Shown piece after piece: positions 43,554 to 52,683 of a stretch of 64,000 nt of DNA (position 1 is the first letter of the stretch; every line of letters begins with the position of its first letter). A program made the translations under genes and the position numbers. Source of the DNA: Thermus neutrinimicus (GTDB taxonomy: Bacteria > Deinococcota > Deinococci > Deinococcales > Thermaceae); assembly GCF_022760955.1 (NCBI RefSeq), contig NZ_JAKTNU010000004.1:1-64000 (forward strand), written 5' to 3'. Below the pieces are notes generated by a model. It made no database searches, was not told the origin of the DNA, and saw nothing but the letters and a program-made list of their open reading frames with translations.

Positions 43554-45182
43554 ATCGTCAAGGAAGCGCTCCTACCCATAGAGGAAGTGGCCGGCAAGCT
43601 GGGCTTAAGCCGGGATAGGCTCTACCTCTACGGCCCCCACATGGCCAAGGTCCTGGGGGAACCCCCTACGGCCAAAGGGAAGCTGATCCTGGTCACCGCC
43701 ATCACCCCCACTCCGGCCGGGGAGGGAAAGACCACCACCGCCATCGGCCTGGTGGATGCCCTATGGCGGCTTGGGAAAAGGGCCGCCTTGGCCCTGAGGG
43801 AGCCCTCCTTGGGCCCGGTTTTCGGGGTGAAGGGCGGGGCCACAGGGGGAGGCAGGGCACGGGTGGAGCCCCAACACGAGATCAACCTCCACTTCACCGG
43901 GGACTTCCATGCGGTGACCAGCGCGGTCAACCTCCTGAATGCCCTCCTGGACAACCACCTGCACCAGGCAAACGAGCTGGGAATCGACCCCAGGCGCATC
44001 GAGCTCAAGCGGGCCATCGACATGAACGACCGGTCCTTAAGGCACATCGTCCTGGGCCTTGGGGGCAAGGCCCATGGGGTGCCCCGGGAAGGAGGGTTTG
44101 AGCTCACCGTGGCCACCGAGGTCATGGCCCTCATGAGCCTGGCCCGGGACTTTAAAGACCTGCAAAAGCGCCTGGGAAGGATGCGGGTGGGCTTCACCTA
44201 CGAGGGAAAGCCCGTCTACGCTGAGGACCTGGGGGCGGTGGGGGCCATGGCCGCCCTCCTAAGGCAGGCCTTCCTCCCCAACCTGGTGCAGACGGCGGAG
44301 GGGAACCCCGCCTTCATCCACATGGGGCCCTTTGGCAACATCGCCCACGGCACCAACTCCCTAAGGGCAAGCCTCTTCGCCTTGGGGCTGGCGGACTACG
44401 TGGTGCAGGAAGCGGGGTTTGCCACGGATCTGGGCATGGAGAAGTTCATGAACGTGGTGGCCCGCACCGCGGGCCTGGTCCCCGAGGCGGTGGTGCTGGT
44501 GGTCACCCTCCGGGCCCTCCGCTACCACGGGGGGCAGGATGCCTACGGGATGCCGGACCCCCAGGCGGTGGCCAGGGGCCTGGCCAACCTGGAGAAGCAC
44601 GCGGAGAACGTGGAGCTATTCGGCTTCAAGCCGGTGATCGCCCTAAACCGCTTCCCCACGGACGCCCTGGAGGAGATCGCCCTGGTGCGGGAGTTTGCCC
44701 AAGAAAGGGGCCTACCCTTCGCCCTAAGCGAGGTCTACGCCAAAGGAGGGGAAGGGGGGTCGGAGCTGGCGGAAAAGGTCTTGGAGGCCCTCTCCCTGCC
44801 CCATGCCTACCGGCCCCTCTATCCCCTGGAGATGCCCCTCGAGGAGAAGGTGGAAACCATCGCCACCCGCATCTACGGGGCCGAGGGAGTGGAGTGGAGC
44901 GAGGAGGCCAGGAAGGCCCTTAAAGCCGCCAAGAGGGAGGGGTGCGAGGCCCTCCCCGTGGTCATGGCCAAGGCGGCCACCTCCCTTTCCGACAACCCCA
45001 AGCTCCGGGGAAGGCCCAGGGGCTTTAGGGTGCGGGTCACGGACCTGAGGTGCCGGTTTGGGGCAGGGTTCGTGGTGGTCTACATGGGGGGGATTGAGAC
45101 CCTGCCCGGCCTGCCCAAGGTACCCCAGGCCCTGGGAATCCACGTGGACGAGGAGGGTAACATCCGGGGGATGGACTACTGA
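43551..45182 (+). CDS. fhs: Formate-tetrahydrofolate ligase
   Basis: 543 aa. Makes 10-formyl-THF from formate, THF and ATP. The P-loop is ITPTPAGEGKTTTAIGL, followed by REPSLGPVFGVKGGATGGG and the monovalent-cation region; EINLHFTGDFHAVTSAVNLLNALLDNHLHQ and DLGMEKFMNVVARTAGL are strongly conserved. Slightly shorter than the usual 556 aa. Monocistronic, ended by the hairpin at 45188. Confidence 0.95.
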   Translation: MIVKEALLPIEEVAGKLGLSRDRLYLYGPHMAKVLGEPPTAKGKLILVTAITPTPAGEGKTTTAIGLVDALWRLGKRAALALREPSLGPVFGVKGGATGGGRARVEPQHEINLHFTGDFHAVTSAVNLLNALLDNHLHQANELGIDPRRIELKRAIDMNDRSLRHIVLGLGGKAHGVPREGGFELTVATEVMALMSLARDFKDLQKRLGRMRVGFTYEGKPVYAEDLGAVGAMAALLRQAFLPNLVQTAEGNPAFIHMGPFGNIAHGTNSLRASLFALGLADYVVQEAGFATDLGMEKFMNVVARTAGLVPEAVVLVVTLRALRYHGGQDAYGMPDPQAVARGLANLEKHAENVELFGFKPVIALNRFPTDALEEIALVREFAQERGLPFALSEVYAKGGEGGSELAEKVLEALSLPHAYRPLYPLEMPLEEKVETIATRIYGAEGVEWSEEARKALKAAKREGCEALPVVMAKAATSLSDNPKLRGRPRGFRVRVTDLRCRFGAGFVVVYMGGIETLPGLPKVPQALGIHVDEEGNIRGMDY

Positions 45183-45187
45183 GACCG

Positions 45188-45214
45188 CCCCACCCTGGCC
45201 TCGCCAGGGTGGGG
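45188..45214. terminator. Bidirectional hairpin between fhs and carA
   Basis: Perfect 12-bp stem: CCCCACCCTGGC (45188-45199), loop CTC, GCCAGGGTGGGG (45203-45214). Starts 6 nt after the fhs stop and ends 28 nt short of the carA stop. No U-tract on either strand. Confidence 0.7.
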
Positions 45215-45242
45215 GCCCCCGTCCGCAGGACCGAGGGCCGGG

Positions 45243-46418
45243 CTATACCCCGTGCCCGTCCGCCCGTTGCTTCTCCACGGGAAGCCCCGTGGCCCCGTGG
45301 AAGGCCTCCACCTCCTCCAGGAAGCGGCGGAAGAGGTAGAGGGCATCGTGGGGCCCGGGGGCGGCCTCGGGGTGGTACTGCACGGAGAAGACGGGGTAGC
45401 GGGCATGGGCCATGCCCTCGAGGGTCCCGTCGTTCAGGTTGATGTGGGTGGGCTTGAACTCCTTCAGGGAGTCGATGTCCACCGCATAGCCGTGGTTTTG
45501 GCTGGTGATCTCGATCTTCCCGGTGAGGAGGTTCTTCACCGGGTGGTTGGCCCCCCGGTGGCCGAACTTCATCTTGTAGGTGCGCCCCCCCGCCGCCAGG
45601 GCCAGGAGCTGGTGCCCCAGGCAGATGCCGAAGGTGGGAAGTAGCCCCATGAGCTTCCAGATGGTCTCGTGGGCGTAGCGGGGCATGGAGGGGTCCCCGG
45701 GGCCGTTGGAGATGAGAAGCCCGTGGGGCTCCAGGGCCATGATCTGGCTGGCCGGGGTCTTCCCGGGCACCACCAGGATCTCGAAGCCCAAAGCGGCCAG
45801 GTTCTCCACGATGGCGTGCTTGATGCCAAAGTCCATGACCACGATGCGCCGGCCCGACTTCAGGGTGGGCCAGGCGTAGGGCAGGGGGGTGGAGACCTCG
45901 GGGGTCATGTCCCGCCCGTCGATGTCCGTCCAGGCCTTGGCCTCCTGGCGGAGGGCCTCCAGCTCCTCCGGGGTGAAGGCGTGCTGGGGATCCCCGAAAA
46001 GGCTGGCGTGGGCGATGGTCCCTTTCAGCACCCCCCCTTCGCGGATCTTCCGCACCAGGGCCCGGGTGTCGATCCCCTCGATCCCCACCACCCCGTAGAA
46101 TTCCATGAACTCCTTCAGGGTCTGCTGGGCCCTGGGGTTAGAGGCCATGCGGCTAAACTCCTTGGCCACGAAGCCCTTCACCCAGGGGCGGTTGGACTGC
46201 ATGTCGTAGACGTTGACCCCGTAGTTGCCCTGGTGGGGGTAGGTCATGACCACGATCTGCCCGTGGTAGCTGGGGTCGGTCATGATCTCCTGGTAGCCGG
46301 TCTGGGCGGTGTTAAAGACCACCTCCCCCACCGTCTTCCCCCGGGCCCCGAAGGCGTAGCCGTGGTAGACGGTGCCGTCCTCCAGGACCAAAACCGCTCG
46401 CTCCTTCACTCCAGCCAT
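45243..46418 (-). CDS. carA: Carbamoyl-phosphate synthase small (glutaminase) subunit
   Basis: 391 aa. Releases ammonia from glutamine for carbamoyl-phosphate (arginine and pyrimidines). Class I amidotransferase triad: nucleophile Cys in [13 protein letters not shown] and the HPE in [14 protein letters not shown]-terminal domain [29 protein letters not shown] is typical. ATG 46418 follows AGGAGGAGGA; the open frame further upstream is the broken hicA. carB is not in the window. Last gene of the arginine cluster. Confidence 0.96.
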   Translation of the reverse strand: MAGVKERAVLVLEDGTVYHGYAFGARGKTVGEVVFNTAQTGYQEIMTDPSYHGQIVVMTYPHQGNYGVNVYDMQSNRPWVKGFVAKEFSRMASNPRAQQTLKEFMEFYGVVGIEGIDTRALVRKIREGGVLKGTIAHASLFGDPQHAFTPEELEALRQEAKAWTDIDGRDMTPEVSTPLPYAWPTLKSGRRIVVMDFGIKHAIVENLAALGFEILVVPGKTPASQIMALEPHGLLISNGPGDPSMPRYAHETIWKLMGLLPTFGICLGHQLLALAAGGRTYKMKFGHRGANHPVKNLLTGKIEITSQNHGYAVDIDSLKEFKPTHINLNDGTLEGMAHARYPVFSVQYHPEAAPGPHDALYLFRRFLEEVEAFHGATGLPVEKQRADGHGV

Positions 46419-46616
46419 TCCTCCTCCTTTACCTCCTCTACCTCCTCTAGGCCCACCTGCTTCGGGAGATCCACGCCCATCTCCCCCCCATGGGGATTGA
46501 AAAGGACCAGGCGCACCCAGCCCCGCACCCGGAAGGGGTGCCGCCCCCCGCAAACCCCAAGGCCTTTGGCCTTGCCCCAGTTCCCTCCGGGAAACCGGCT
46601 TAAGCCGCTTCGCCAT
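46406..46616 (-). pseudogene. hicA: hicA toxin pseudogene (frameshifted)
   Basis: The N-terminus [13 protein letters not shown] reads from ATG 46616; after one extra base (46577) the homology continues in another frame as [20 protein letters not shown], then [13 protein letters not shown] and ends EEEWLE at 46406. This is the HicA mRNA-interferase plan (dsRBD-like fold, catalytic His in GGRHPF, N-P-H-G-x-E-x-G-V-D). Without frameshifting no complete protein is made. Its end runs into the carA start region, so it now serves as part of carA's leader. Confidence 0.75.
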
Positions 46617-46854
46617 GGGGTAGACCAAGGCGAACCTCGCCCAGGGGCGTAGGGGCCTGGCCCCGGGAGACCAAAAAGAGAGGCCCGTCCTCCAGGGCCG
46701 CCTGCAGGTTAGCCTCGCGCCCCCTTAAGCCCTTGCCCGTGGCCCAGACCCCGGGCAGGTCTGGAATCCCCCCGTGGTAGGGCTCCTCGCCCTCCATGAG
46801 CCCGTGGCGGGCCCGGGCCATGGCCTCCTCCAGGTGGCGGGTTAAGGTGCCCAT
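46600..46854 (-). CDS. hicB: HicB-family antitoxin (possibly decaying)
   Basis: 84 aa from ATG 46854, 7 nt after TAGAAT (46867-46862), whose TAG is the stop codon of the preceding gene. HicB landmarks: [38 protein letters not shown], then NLQAALED. The stretch GLRGREANL departs from the usual T-L-E-E-C-x-x-N-L, and GPLFLVSRG replaces the typical W-L, hinting at compensating frameshifts or decay. No C-terminal DNA-binding domain. It overlaps the hicA relic by 17 bp. Confidence 0.72.
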   Translation of the reverse strand: MGTLTRHLEEAMARARHGLMEGEEPYHGGIPDLPGVWATGKGLRGREANLQAALEDGPLFLVSRGQAPTPLGEVRLGLPHGEAA

Positions 46855-46864
46855 CCCATCCATT

Positions 46865-47404
46865 CTAGCCCCCGAAAGCCCCCGGGGAAAGGCTCTTGAT
46901 GACGGCGATCTCCCGGCAGTTCTCGTAGAAGGGGCAGGCGTTGCACTCGCTCCACACCTTGGGGGGCAGGGCTTCCCGGGTGGTGACCTGGTAGCCCAAG
47001 GAGCGGAAGAAGCCCACCTGAAGCGTCCAGGCGAAGACCCGGGGCAGGCCCAGGTCCCTTGCCTCCCGCTCCGCCCCCAGGACCAGCCAGCGCCCCAGGC
47101 CCTCCCCCTGCCGGTTGGGGTGCACCGCAAGGCCCCTGATCTCCGCCAAGTCCCGCCAGAGCACGTGCAGGGCCACGGTGCCCACGATGTGGCCGTCCTC
47201 GTCCACGAGGACCTGGAAGTCGCGGATGTTCTCGTAGAGGTGGCTGTGGCTCCTGACCAGCATCAGGCCCTTCTCCGCCCAGTAGCGGATAAGCCAGTAG
47301 ATGGCGTCCACGTCGCCGAGCCTGGCCTTCCTGAGCTCCACCGCCCTTCCCCTTTGCACCTGGGGCAGGGAAACCGTGGGGAGTTCTATTTTCGTATCAA
47401 GCAA
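46865..47404 (-). CDS. argA: N-acetylglutamate synthase, short GNAT form (ArgA-like)
   Basis: 179 aa from TTG 47404, preceded by GGAGGTG at good spacing; the start lies in the end of argH. GNAT landmarks: [63 protein letters not shown]. The C-terminal [17 protein letters not shown] with two C-x-x-C-like pairs is typical of short bacterial N-acetylglutamate synthases fused to or beside argH. First step of arginine synthesis. The long N-terminal extension to 47518 is argH in another frame. Confidence 0.85.
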   Translation of the reverse strand: MLDTKIELPTVSLPQVQRGRAVELRKARLGDVDAIYWLIRYWAEKGLMLVRSHSHLYENIRDFQVLVDEDGHIVGTVALHVLWRDLAEIRGLAVHPNRQGEGLGRWLVLGAEREARDLGLPRVFAWTLQVGFFRSLGYQVTTREALPPKVWSECNACPFYENCREIAVIKSLSPGAFGG

Positions 47405-48785
47405 GGCCCACCTCCTTTTTAGCCTCAAAAATCCTCTCCCGCACCGCCTCGGGGGCCGTGCCCCCGAAGGAGCGGCGCCTTTGGATGGCGGTTTCCAGCC
47501 GGAGTAGGGGCAGGGCATCCTCCGCGAAGAGGGGGTGGTGGGCCTTTAGCTCCTCCAGGGTGAGGTCCTTTAGGGCCCTTCCCTCCTCCACAAGCCGCCG
47601 CACCAGGCGCCCCACCACGTGGTGGGCCTCCCGGAAGGGAAGCCCCTTCTCCGCCAGGTAGTCGGCGAGCTCCGTGGCCAGGGCAAAGCCCTCCTCCGCC
47701 GCCCGCCACATCCTCTCCCGCCGCCACCTGAGCCCAGGGAGAAGGGTGGCGAGGAGCCTGAGGCTATCCCGGTAGGTGCCGAGGGCATCCAGAAGGGGTT
47801 CCTTGTCCTCCTGCAGGTCCTTGTTGTAGGCGAGGGGCAATCCCTTCACCACCGCGGAGAGGGCCACCAGGGCCCCCAAGACCCTTCCCGCCTTGGCCCG
47901 GATGAGCTCCAGGATGTCCGGGTTCTTCTTCTGGGGCATGATGGAGGAGCCGGTGGCGAAGGCATCCGGGACCTCCACGAAGGCGAACTCCTCGGTGCTA
48001 TAGAGGATGAGTTCCTCCGCCAAGCGGGAGAGGTGGAGCATGCCGATGTTGAAGGCAGAAAGCACCTCGAGGGCGAAGTCCCGGCTTGCCACCGCGTCCA
48101 AGGAGTTCCGCATGGGAGCGGAAAAGCCGAGCTCCCGCGCGGTGTAGTGGCGGTCTATGGGAAACCCCGTCCCCGCCAGGGCCGCAGCCCCCAGGGGGCT
48201 TTCGTTGAGGCGCTTCCTGGCGTCCTCCAGGCGACCAGCATCCCTTAGGAACATCTCGTAGTAGGCCAAAAACCAGTGGGAAAGCAAAATGGGCTGGGCC
48301 CGTTGCAGGTGGGTGTAGCCGGGAAGGACGTAAAGGGGCTCCAGGTGCCGCTCCGCCTCCCGCACCAGAACCCGGCGCAGGTCCAAAAGGAGGGCCAGGA
48401 GCTCCTCTATGGCCCCCCGGAGGAAAAGCCGGAGATCCGTGGCCACCTGGTCGTTGCGGCTTCTTGCCGTGTGGAGCTTGCCCCCAGGAGGGCCCACCAG
48501 CTCGATGAGGCGGGCCTCCAGGTTCATGTGCACGTCCTCAAGCTCCTCCCGCCAGGGGAAGGTGCCCGCCTGGATCTCCTTCTCGATCTGGTCCAGGCCC
48601 TTCAGAATGGCCTTTAGCTCCTCCTCGGTGAGAAGGCCCACCCGGTGGAGCATCTGGGCGTGCACCCGGTTCTGCCAAAGGTCCTCCCGCCAAAGGGCCC
48701 GATCGAAGGAAAGGGAGGCGTTAAAGCGGGCCGCCAGCTCGCTTGGGCCCTCGGCGAAGCGGCCACCCCAGGTCCTATGCCCCAT
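47397..48785 (-). CDS. argH: Argininosuccinate lyase
   Basis: 462 aa, fumarase/aspartase superfamily. Signature [24 protein letters not shown] intact, as are [16 protein letters not shown] and [15 protein letters not shown]. Splits argininosuccinate into arginine and fumarate. Overlaps argG upstream by 11 bp and NAGS downstream by 8 bp. Confidence 0.97.
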   Translation of the reverse strand: MGHRTWGGRFAEGPSELAARFNASLSFDRALWREDLWQNRVHAQMLHRVGLLTEEELKAILKGLDQIEKEIQAGTFPWREELEDVHMNLEARLIELVGPPGGKLHTARSRNDQVATDLRLFLRGAIEELLALLLDLRRVLVREAERHLEPLYVLPGYTHLQRAQPILLSHWFLAYYEMFLRDAGRLEDARKRLNESPLGAAALAGTGFPIDRHYTARELGFSAPMRNSLDAVASRDFALEVLSAFNIGMLHLSRLAEELILYSTEEFAFVEVPDAFATGSSIMPQKKNPDILELIRAKAGRVLGALVALSAVVKGLPLAYNKDLQEDKEPLLDALGTYRDSLRLLATLLPGLRWRRERMWRAAEEGFALATELADYLAEKGLPFREAHHVVGRLVRRLVEEGRALKDLTLEELKAHHPLFAEDALPLLRLETAIQRRRSFGGTAPEAVRERIFEAKKEVGLA

Positions 48786-49998
48786 GGCCCTTCCCTTCCC
48801 CCTCTAAGGGAGACCCACCCACCATGGCCCTTACCCGAAGCCTCAGGGCGTTGATCTTGATGAAGCCCTCGGCATCCTTCTGGTGGTAGCCCCCAAGCTC
48901 GTCGAAGGAGACCAGGTCCTTCAGGTAGAGGCTTCTTGGGGCCTTCCTCCCCACCACTTGGACGTTTCCCTTGTAGAGCTTGAGCCGGGCCACCCCCGTG
49001 ACCGCCTGGGCCACGTGGTCGAAGTAGGCCTGAAGGGCCTCCCGCTCCGGAGCGTACCAGAAGCCGTAGTAGACGAGCTCCGCATACTTGGGGGCCAGCT
49101 GGTCCCTCTGGTGGAGCACCTCCCGGTCCAGGGTGAGGCTTTCCACCGCCCGGCGGGCGTGGTAGAGGATGGTCCCCCCGGGGGTTTCGTAGACCCCCCG
49201 GGACTTCATGCCCACGAAGCGGTTCTCCACCAGGTCCACCCGGCCCACCCCGTGGCGCCCGCCGATCTCGTTGAGCCTCTGCAGCAGGGCTGCCGGGGAA
49301 AGCCTTTCCCCGTTCACCGCCACCGGGTCCCCCCGCTCGAACTCCACCTCCACGTACTCCGGGGCGTCGGGGGCCTCCTCGGGGTCCACGGTCATGCGGA
49401 ACATCCCCTTGGGGGGCTCGGCCCAGGGGTCCTCGAGGACCCCCCCCTCGTAGGAAATATGCAAAAGGTTCCCGTCCATGGAGTAAGGCTTTTCCTGGGT
49501 CACGGGAACGGGGATGCCGTGGGCCTCCGCATAGGCGATCATCTCCTGCCGGCCCTTGAAGCCCCACTCCCGCCAGGGAGCGATCACCCGGATGTTGGGC
49601 TTCAGGGCGTAGGCGGTGAGCTCAAAGCGCACCTGGTCGTTGCCCTTGCCCGTAGCCCCGTGGGCGATGGCCTCGGCCCCCTCCTCCTCGGCGATCCGCA
49701 CCAGGTGCTTGGCGATGAGGGGCCGGGCGATGGAGGTGCCCAGGAGGTAGTACCCCTCGTACACCGCCCCCGCGCGGAACATGGGGAAGACGAAGTCCCG
49801 CACGAACTCCTCCCGCAGGTCCAGGGCGATGGCCTTGGAGGCCCCGGTCCTGAGGGCCTTCACCCGGGCCTCCTCCACCTCCTCCCCCTGGCCGATGTCC
49901 GCGGTGAAGGCGATGACCTCCGCCTTGTAGGTCTCCTTTAGCCACTTGAGGATGATGCTGGTGTCCAGCCCACCGGAGTATGCCAGGACGATCTTCAT
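48775..49998 (-). CDS. argG: Argininosuccinate synthase
   Basis: 407 aa. Joins citrulline and aspartate. N-terminal PP-loop [20 protein letters not shown], then [26 protein letters not shown] and [25 protein letters not shown]. First gene of argG-argH-argA-(hicBA)-carA. ATG 49998 follows AGGGG; the promoter holds an ARG-box match. Confidence 0.97.
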   Translation of the reverse strand: MKIVLAYSGGLDTSIILKWLKETYKAEVIAFTADIGQGEEVEEARVKALRTGASKAIALDLREEFVRDFVFPMFRAGAVYEGYYLLGTSIARPLIAKHLVRIAEEEGAEAIAHGATGKGNDQVRFELTAYALKPNIRVIAPWREWGFKGRQEMIAYAEAHGIPVPVTQEKPYSMDGNLLHISYEGGVLEDPWAEPPKGMFRMTVDPEEAPDAPEYVEVEFERGDPVAVNGERLSPAALLQRLNEIGGRHGVGRVDLVENRFVGMKSRGVYETPGGTILYHARRAVESLTLDREVLHQRDQLAPKYAELVYYGFWYAPEREALQAYFDHVAQAVTGVARLKLYKGNVQVVGRKAPRSLYLKDLVSFDELGGYHQKDAEGFIKINALRLRVRAMVGGSPLEGEGKGHGA

Positions 49999-50008
49999 GC
50001 CAACCCCT

Positions 50009-50047
50009 AGTCTACCCCCTCGAGGGGGTTATGCATAAGTATACAAT
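50009..50047 (-). promoter_or_regulatory. argG promoter with candidate ARG box
   Basis: TTGTATACTTATGCATAA (minus strand, 50047-50030) matches the ArgR half-site pattern TGNATNNNNATNCA at all eight fixed positions. It abuts a perfect palindrome CCCCCTCGAGGGGG (50015-50028) and a -10 TAGACT (50014-50009) 10 nt from the argG ATG. A second possible -10, TATACT, lies inside the box. ArgR bound here would cover the -35 region. Confidence 0.6.
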
Positions 50048-50088
50048 CCCTGGCCAGGTGGGTCCTAACCAGGGGATTGGCGAAGAAA

Positions 50089-51462
50089 TCACAGGTGGAT
50101 GGGCTTCTCCCAAGCGGCCAAGGCGGCCTCCTTGAGGACCTCGGAAAGGGAGGGGTGGGCATGGGGGGCCCGGCCCAGGTCCTCGGCGCTGGCCTTGAAG
50201 AAGATGGCCAAGGCGGCCTCAGCCAGGACATCCCCCACCCGGGCCCCGATCCCGTGGACCCCCAGGATGCGGTCGGTCTTGGCGTGGGCCAGGACCTTGA
50301 CGAAGCCCTCCGTTTCCCCCATGGCCCGGGCCCGCCCCGAGGCGGAGTAGGGGAAGCGGCCCACCTTATAGGGCACCCCTTGCGCCTTCAGCTCCTCCTC
50401 CGTGTACCCCACCCCCGCCACCTCCGGGTGGGTGTAGACCACGCTGGGAATGGCCTGGTAGTCCACGTGGCCGTACCCCTTGGCCATGTGCTCCACGGCG
50501 GCGATCCCCTCCTCGCTGGCCTTGTGGGCCAGCATGGGCCCCCGCACCACGTCCCCAATGGCGTAGATGTGGGGTACGCGGGTCCTAAGGTGCTCGTCCA
50601 CGGGGATCCGCCCCTTTTCGTCGGTGGCGAGGCCCGCCCTTTCCAGGTCCAGGCCCTCGGTGTAGGGCCTGCGGCCCACGGCGAGAAGGACCCGGTCCGC
50701 CGCAAGGACCTCCCCCCCTTCCAGCTCCACCCGGGCACCCTTCCCCTCAGGGCGCACCGCCTGTACCTTCACCCCGGTGCGGATCCCAATCCCCTCCTTC
50801 CGGAAGACCTTCTCCGCCGCCCGGGATAGCTCCGCGTCCATGGTGGGGAGGATGCGGTCCAGGTACTCCAGGATCAGGACCTCCGCCCCCAGGCGGTGCC
50901 ATACCACCCCGAGCTCCAAGCCGATGACCCCGCCCCCCACCACGATGAGGCGGCCCGGCACCTCTGGGAAGGAAAGGGCCTCGGTGGAGGTCACCACCCG
51001 CTTTCCGTCCACCTCCGCCCATGGGGGGATGAGGGGGGCGCTCCCCGTGGCGATGAGGAGGTAGCGGGCGGAAAGCTCCTCCCCCGTTTCCTCCACCAAA
51101 ACCTTGCGGTCCGAGAGGAAGCGGGCCCTTCCCAGGTGGCGGGCGATGCCGTTTTTCTTAAAGAGGAACTCGATCCCCTGGGTGTTGGCCTGGACCACCT
51201 TGTCCTTGTGGGCCAGAAGGGCGGGGAGGTCCACCTCGAGGCCCCGCACCCTTGCCCCTATCAAGCCCTTTTTGGCCTCATGGATGCGCTCGGTGGTTTC
51301 CAAAAGGGCCTTGGAGGGAATGCACCCCACCCGCAAGCAGGTGCCCCCTAGGGCCTCCTCCTTCTCCACCACGCCCACCCGCATCCCCAGCTGGGCGGCC
51401 CGGATGGCGGCCACGTACCCCCCGGGTCCCGCCCCGATCACCAGCAGGTCGTAGGCGTCCAC
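50089..51462 (-). CDS. lpdA: Dihydrolipoamide dehydrogenase (E3)
   Basis: 457 aa FAD enzyme that reoxidises the lipoyl groups of E2. FAD motif VIGAGPGGYVAAIRAAQLG, redox pair GGTCLRVGCIPSK, NAD motif VVGGGVIGLELGVVW, and the C-terminal HAHPSLSE with the active-site His. Two nucleotides after the E2 gene: third gene of the 2-oxoglutarate dehydrogenase operon. Confidence 0.96.
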   Translation of the reverse strand: MDAYDLLVIGAGPGGYVAAIRAAQLGMRVGVVEKEEALGGTCLRVGCIPSKALLETTERIHEAKKGLIGARVRGLEVDLPALLAHKDKVVQANTQGIEFLFKKNGIARHLGRARFLSDRKVLVEETGEELSARYLLIATGSAPLIPPWAEVDGKRVVTSTEALSFPEVPGRLIVVGGGVIGLELGVVWHRLGAEVLILEYLDRILPTMDAELSRAAEKVFRKEGIGIRTGVKVQAVRPEGKGARVELEGGEVLAADRVLLAVGRRPYTEGLDLERAGLATDEKGRIPVDEHLRTRVPHIYAIGDVVRGPMLAHKASEEGIAAVEHMAKGYGHVDYQAIPSVVYTHPEVAGVGYTEEELKAQGVPYKVGRFPYSASGRARAMGETEGFVKVLAHAKTDRILGVHGIGARVGDVLAEAALAIFFKASAEDLGRAPHAHPSLSEVLKEAALAAWEKPIHL

Positions 51463-51463
51463 G

Positions 51464-52672
51464 CTAGACCTCCAACATGAGGCGCACGGGGTTTTCCACC
51501 AGCTCCTTGACCCGCCTCAAGAAGGTCACCGCCTCCCGGCCGTCCACGATGCGGTGGTCGTAGGAAAGGGCCAGGTACATCATGGGCCGGATCACCACCT
51601 GCCCCTCCCGGGCCACGGGCCTTTCCTGGATGGCGTGCATGCCCAGGATGCCCACCTGGGGCGGGTTGAGGAGGGGGGTGGAGTTGAGGGAGCCGTACAC
51701 CCCCCCGTTGGTGATGGTGAAGGTACCCCCCATGAGCTCCTCGGGCTTCAGCCTCTTGGTGCGGGCCCTTTCGGCGAAGTCGGCGATCTGGCGCTCGATC
51801 TCCGCGAAGGAGAGCCGGTCGGCATCCCGGATGACCGGCACCACCAGCCCCTCTCCCCCGCCCACCGCCACCCCGATGTCGTAGTAGCGGTGGTAGAGGA
51901 TGGCGTTGTCCCGGATCTCGGCGTTGAGCTCGGGGATCTCCTTCAGAGCCTGGACCACCGCCTTCACGAAAAAGCTCATGAGGCCCAGCTTCACCCCGTG
52001 CTTCTTCTGGAAGGCCTCCCCCAGCTCCTTCCTCAAGGCGAGGATGGCGGACATATCCGCCTCGTTGAAGGTGGTGAGCATGGCGGTGGTCTGCCGCACC
52101 ATTAGGAGCCTTTCCGCGATGCGCCGGCGCAAGGGGCTCATGGGCACCGCCTCGCTCACCCGCCAGGGGCGGTCGGCAGGGGGTTGGGTGGGAAGCGGTG
52201 CGGCCTCCTGCACCCGGGGAGGCTCCGCCTGGGGCGGGGCCTGCTGGGCCCTCTCCTCCAGGTGGCGCTCCACGTCCTCCTTGAGGATCCGCCCCCCCAG
52301 GCCCGTGCCCACCACCTCCCCTGGGGACACCCCCGCCTCCCTTAGGACCCGCTCCGCGGCGGGCATGACCAGGGGCTCCTGGGGCTCGGGTGCCTGGGGT
52401 GCCTGGGCCTCGAGCCCAGGCCGGGAAGGGGTCTCCCCCATGGCCTTAAGGAGGGCGATGGCCTCCCCCACCCTGGCGCTTTCCCCGGTACGCTTCAGGA
52501 TCCGCTCCAGGGTCCCCGCAAAGGGGGCGGGGAGCTCCAGGGTGGCCTTGTCGGTGATGAGCTCCACCAGGGGCTCATCCTGGGCAAAGCTTTCCCCTTC
52601 CCCCTTCAGCCAGGCGCCGATCTCCACTTCCACAATGGACTCGCCCACGGAGGGCACTTTCAGTTCCTGCAC
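51464..52672 (-). CDS. sucB: 2-oxoglutarate dehydrogenase E2 (dihydrolipoamide succinyltransferase)
   Basis: 402 aa. One lipoyl domain with the modified Lys at about residue 43 ([14 protein letters not shown]), a Pro/Ala/Gln-rich linker, an E1/E3-binding domain (about 103-138; [21 protein letters not shown]), a second linker and the catalytic domain ending in [16 protein letters not shown], where the His and Asp act. Between E1 and E3 genes, so succinyl transfer is the likely reaction. Confidence 0.95.
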   Translation of the reverse strand: MQELKVPSVGESIVEVEIGAWLKGEGESFAQDEPLVELITDKATLELPAPFAGTLERILKRTGESARVGEAIALLKAMGETPSRPGLEAQAPQAPEPQEPLVMPAAERVLREAGVSPGEVVGTGLGGRILKEDVERHLEERAQQAPPQAEPPRVQEAAPLPTQPPADRPWRVSEAVPMSPLRRRIAERLLMVRQTTAMLTTFNEADMSAILALRKELGEAFQKKHGVKLGLMSFFVKAVVQALKEIPELNAEIRDNAILYHRYYDIGVAVGGGEGLVVPVIRDADRLSFAEIERQIADFAERARTKRLKPEELMGGTFTITNGGVYGSLNSTPLLNPPQVGILGMHAIQERPVAREGQVVIRPMMYLALSYDHRIVDGREAVTFLRRVKELVENPVRLMLEV

Positions 52673-52683
52673 CGTCTACCTCC

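Noticed and set aside
46419-46628. N-terminal extension of carA
   Set aside because: CarA similarity begins at ATG 46418, which has a strong ribosome site; upstream sequence is the frameshifted hicA.
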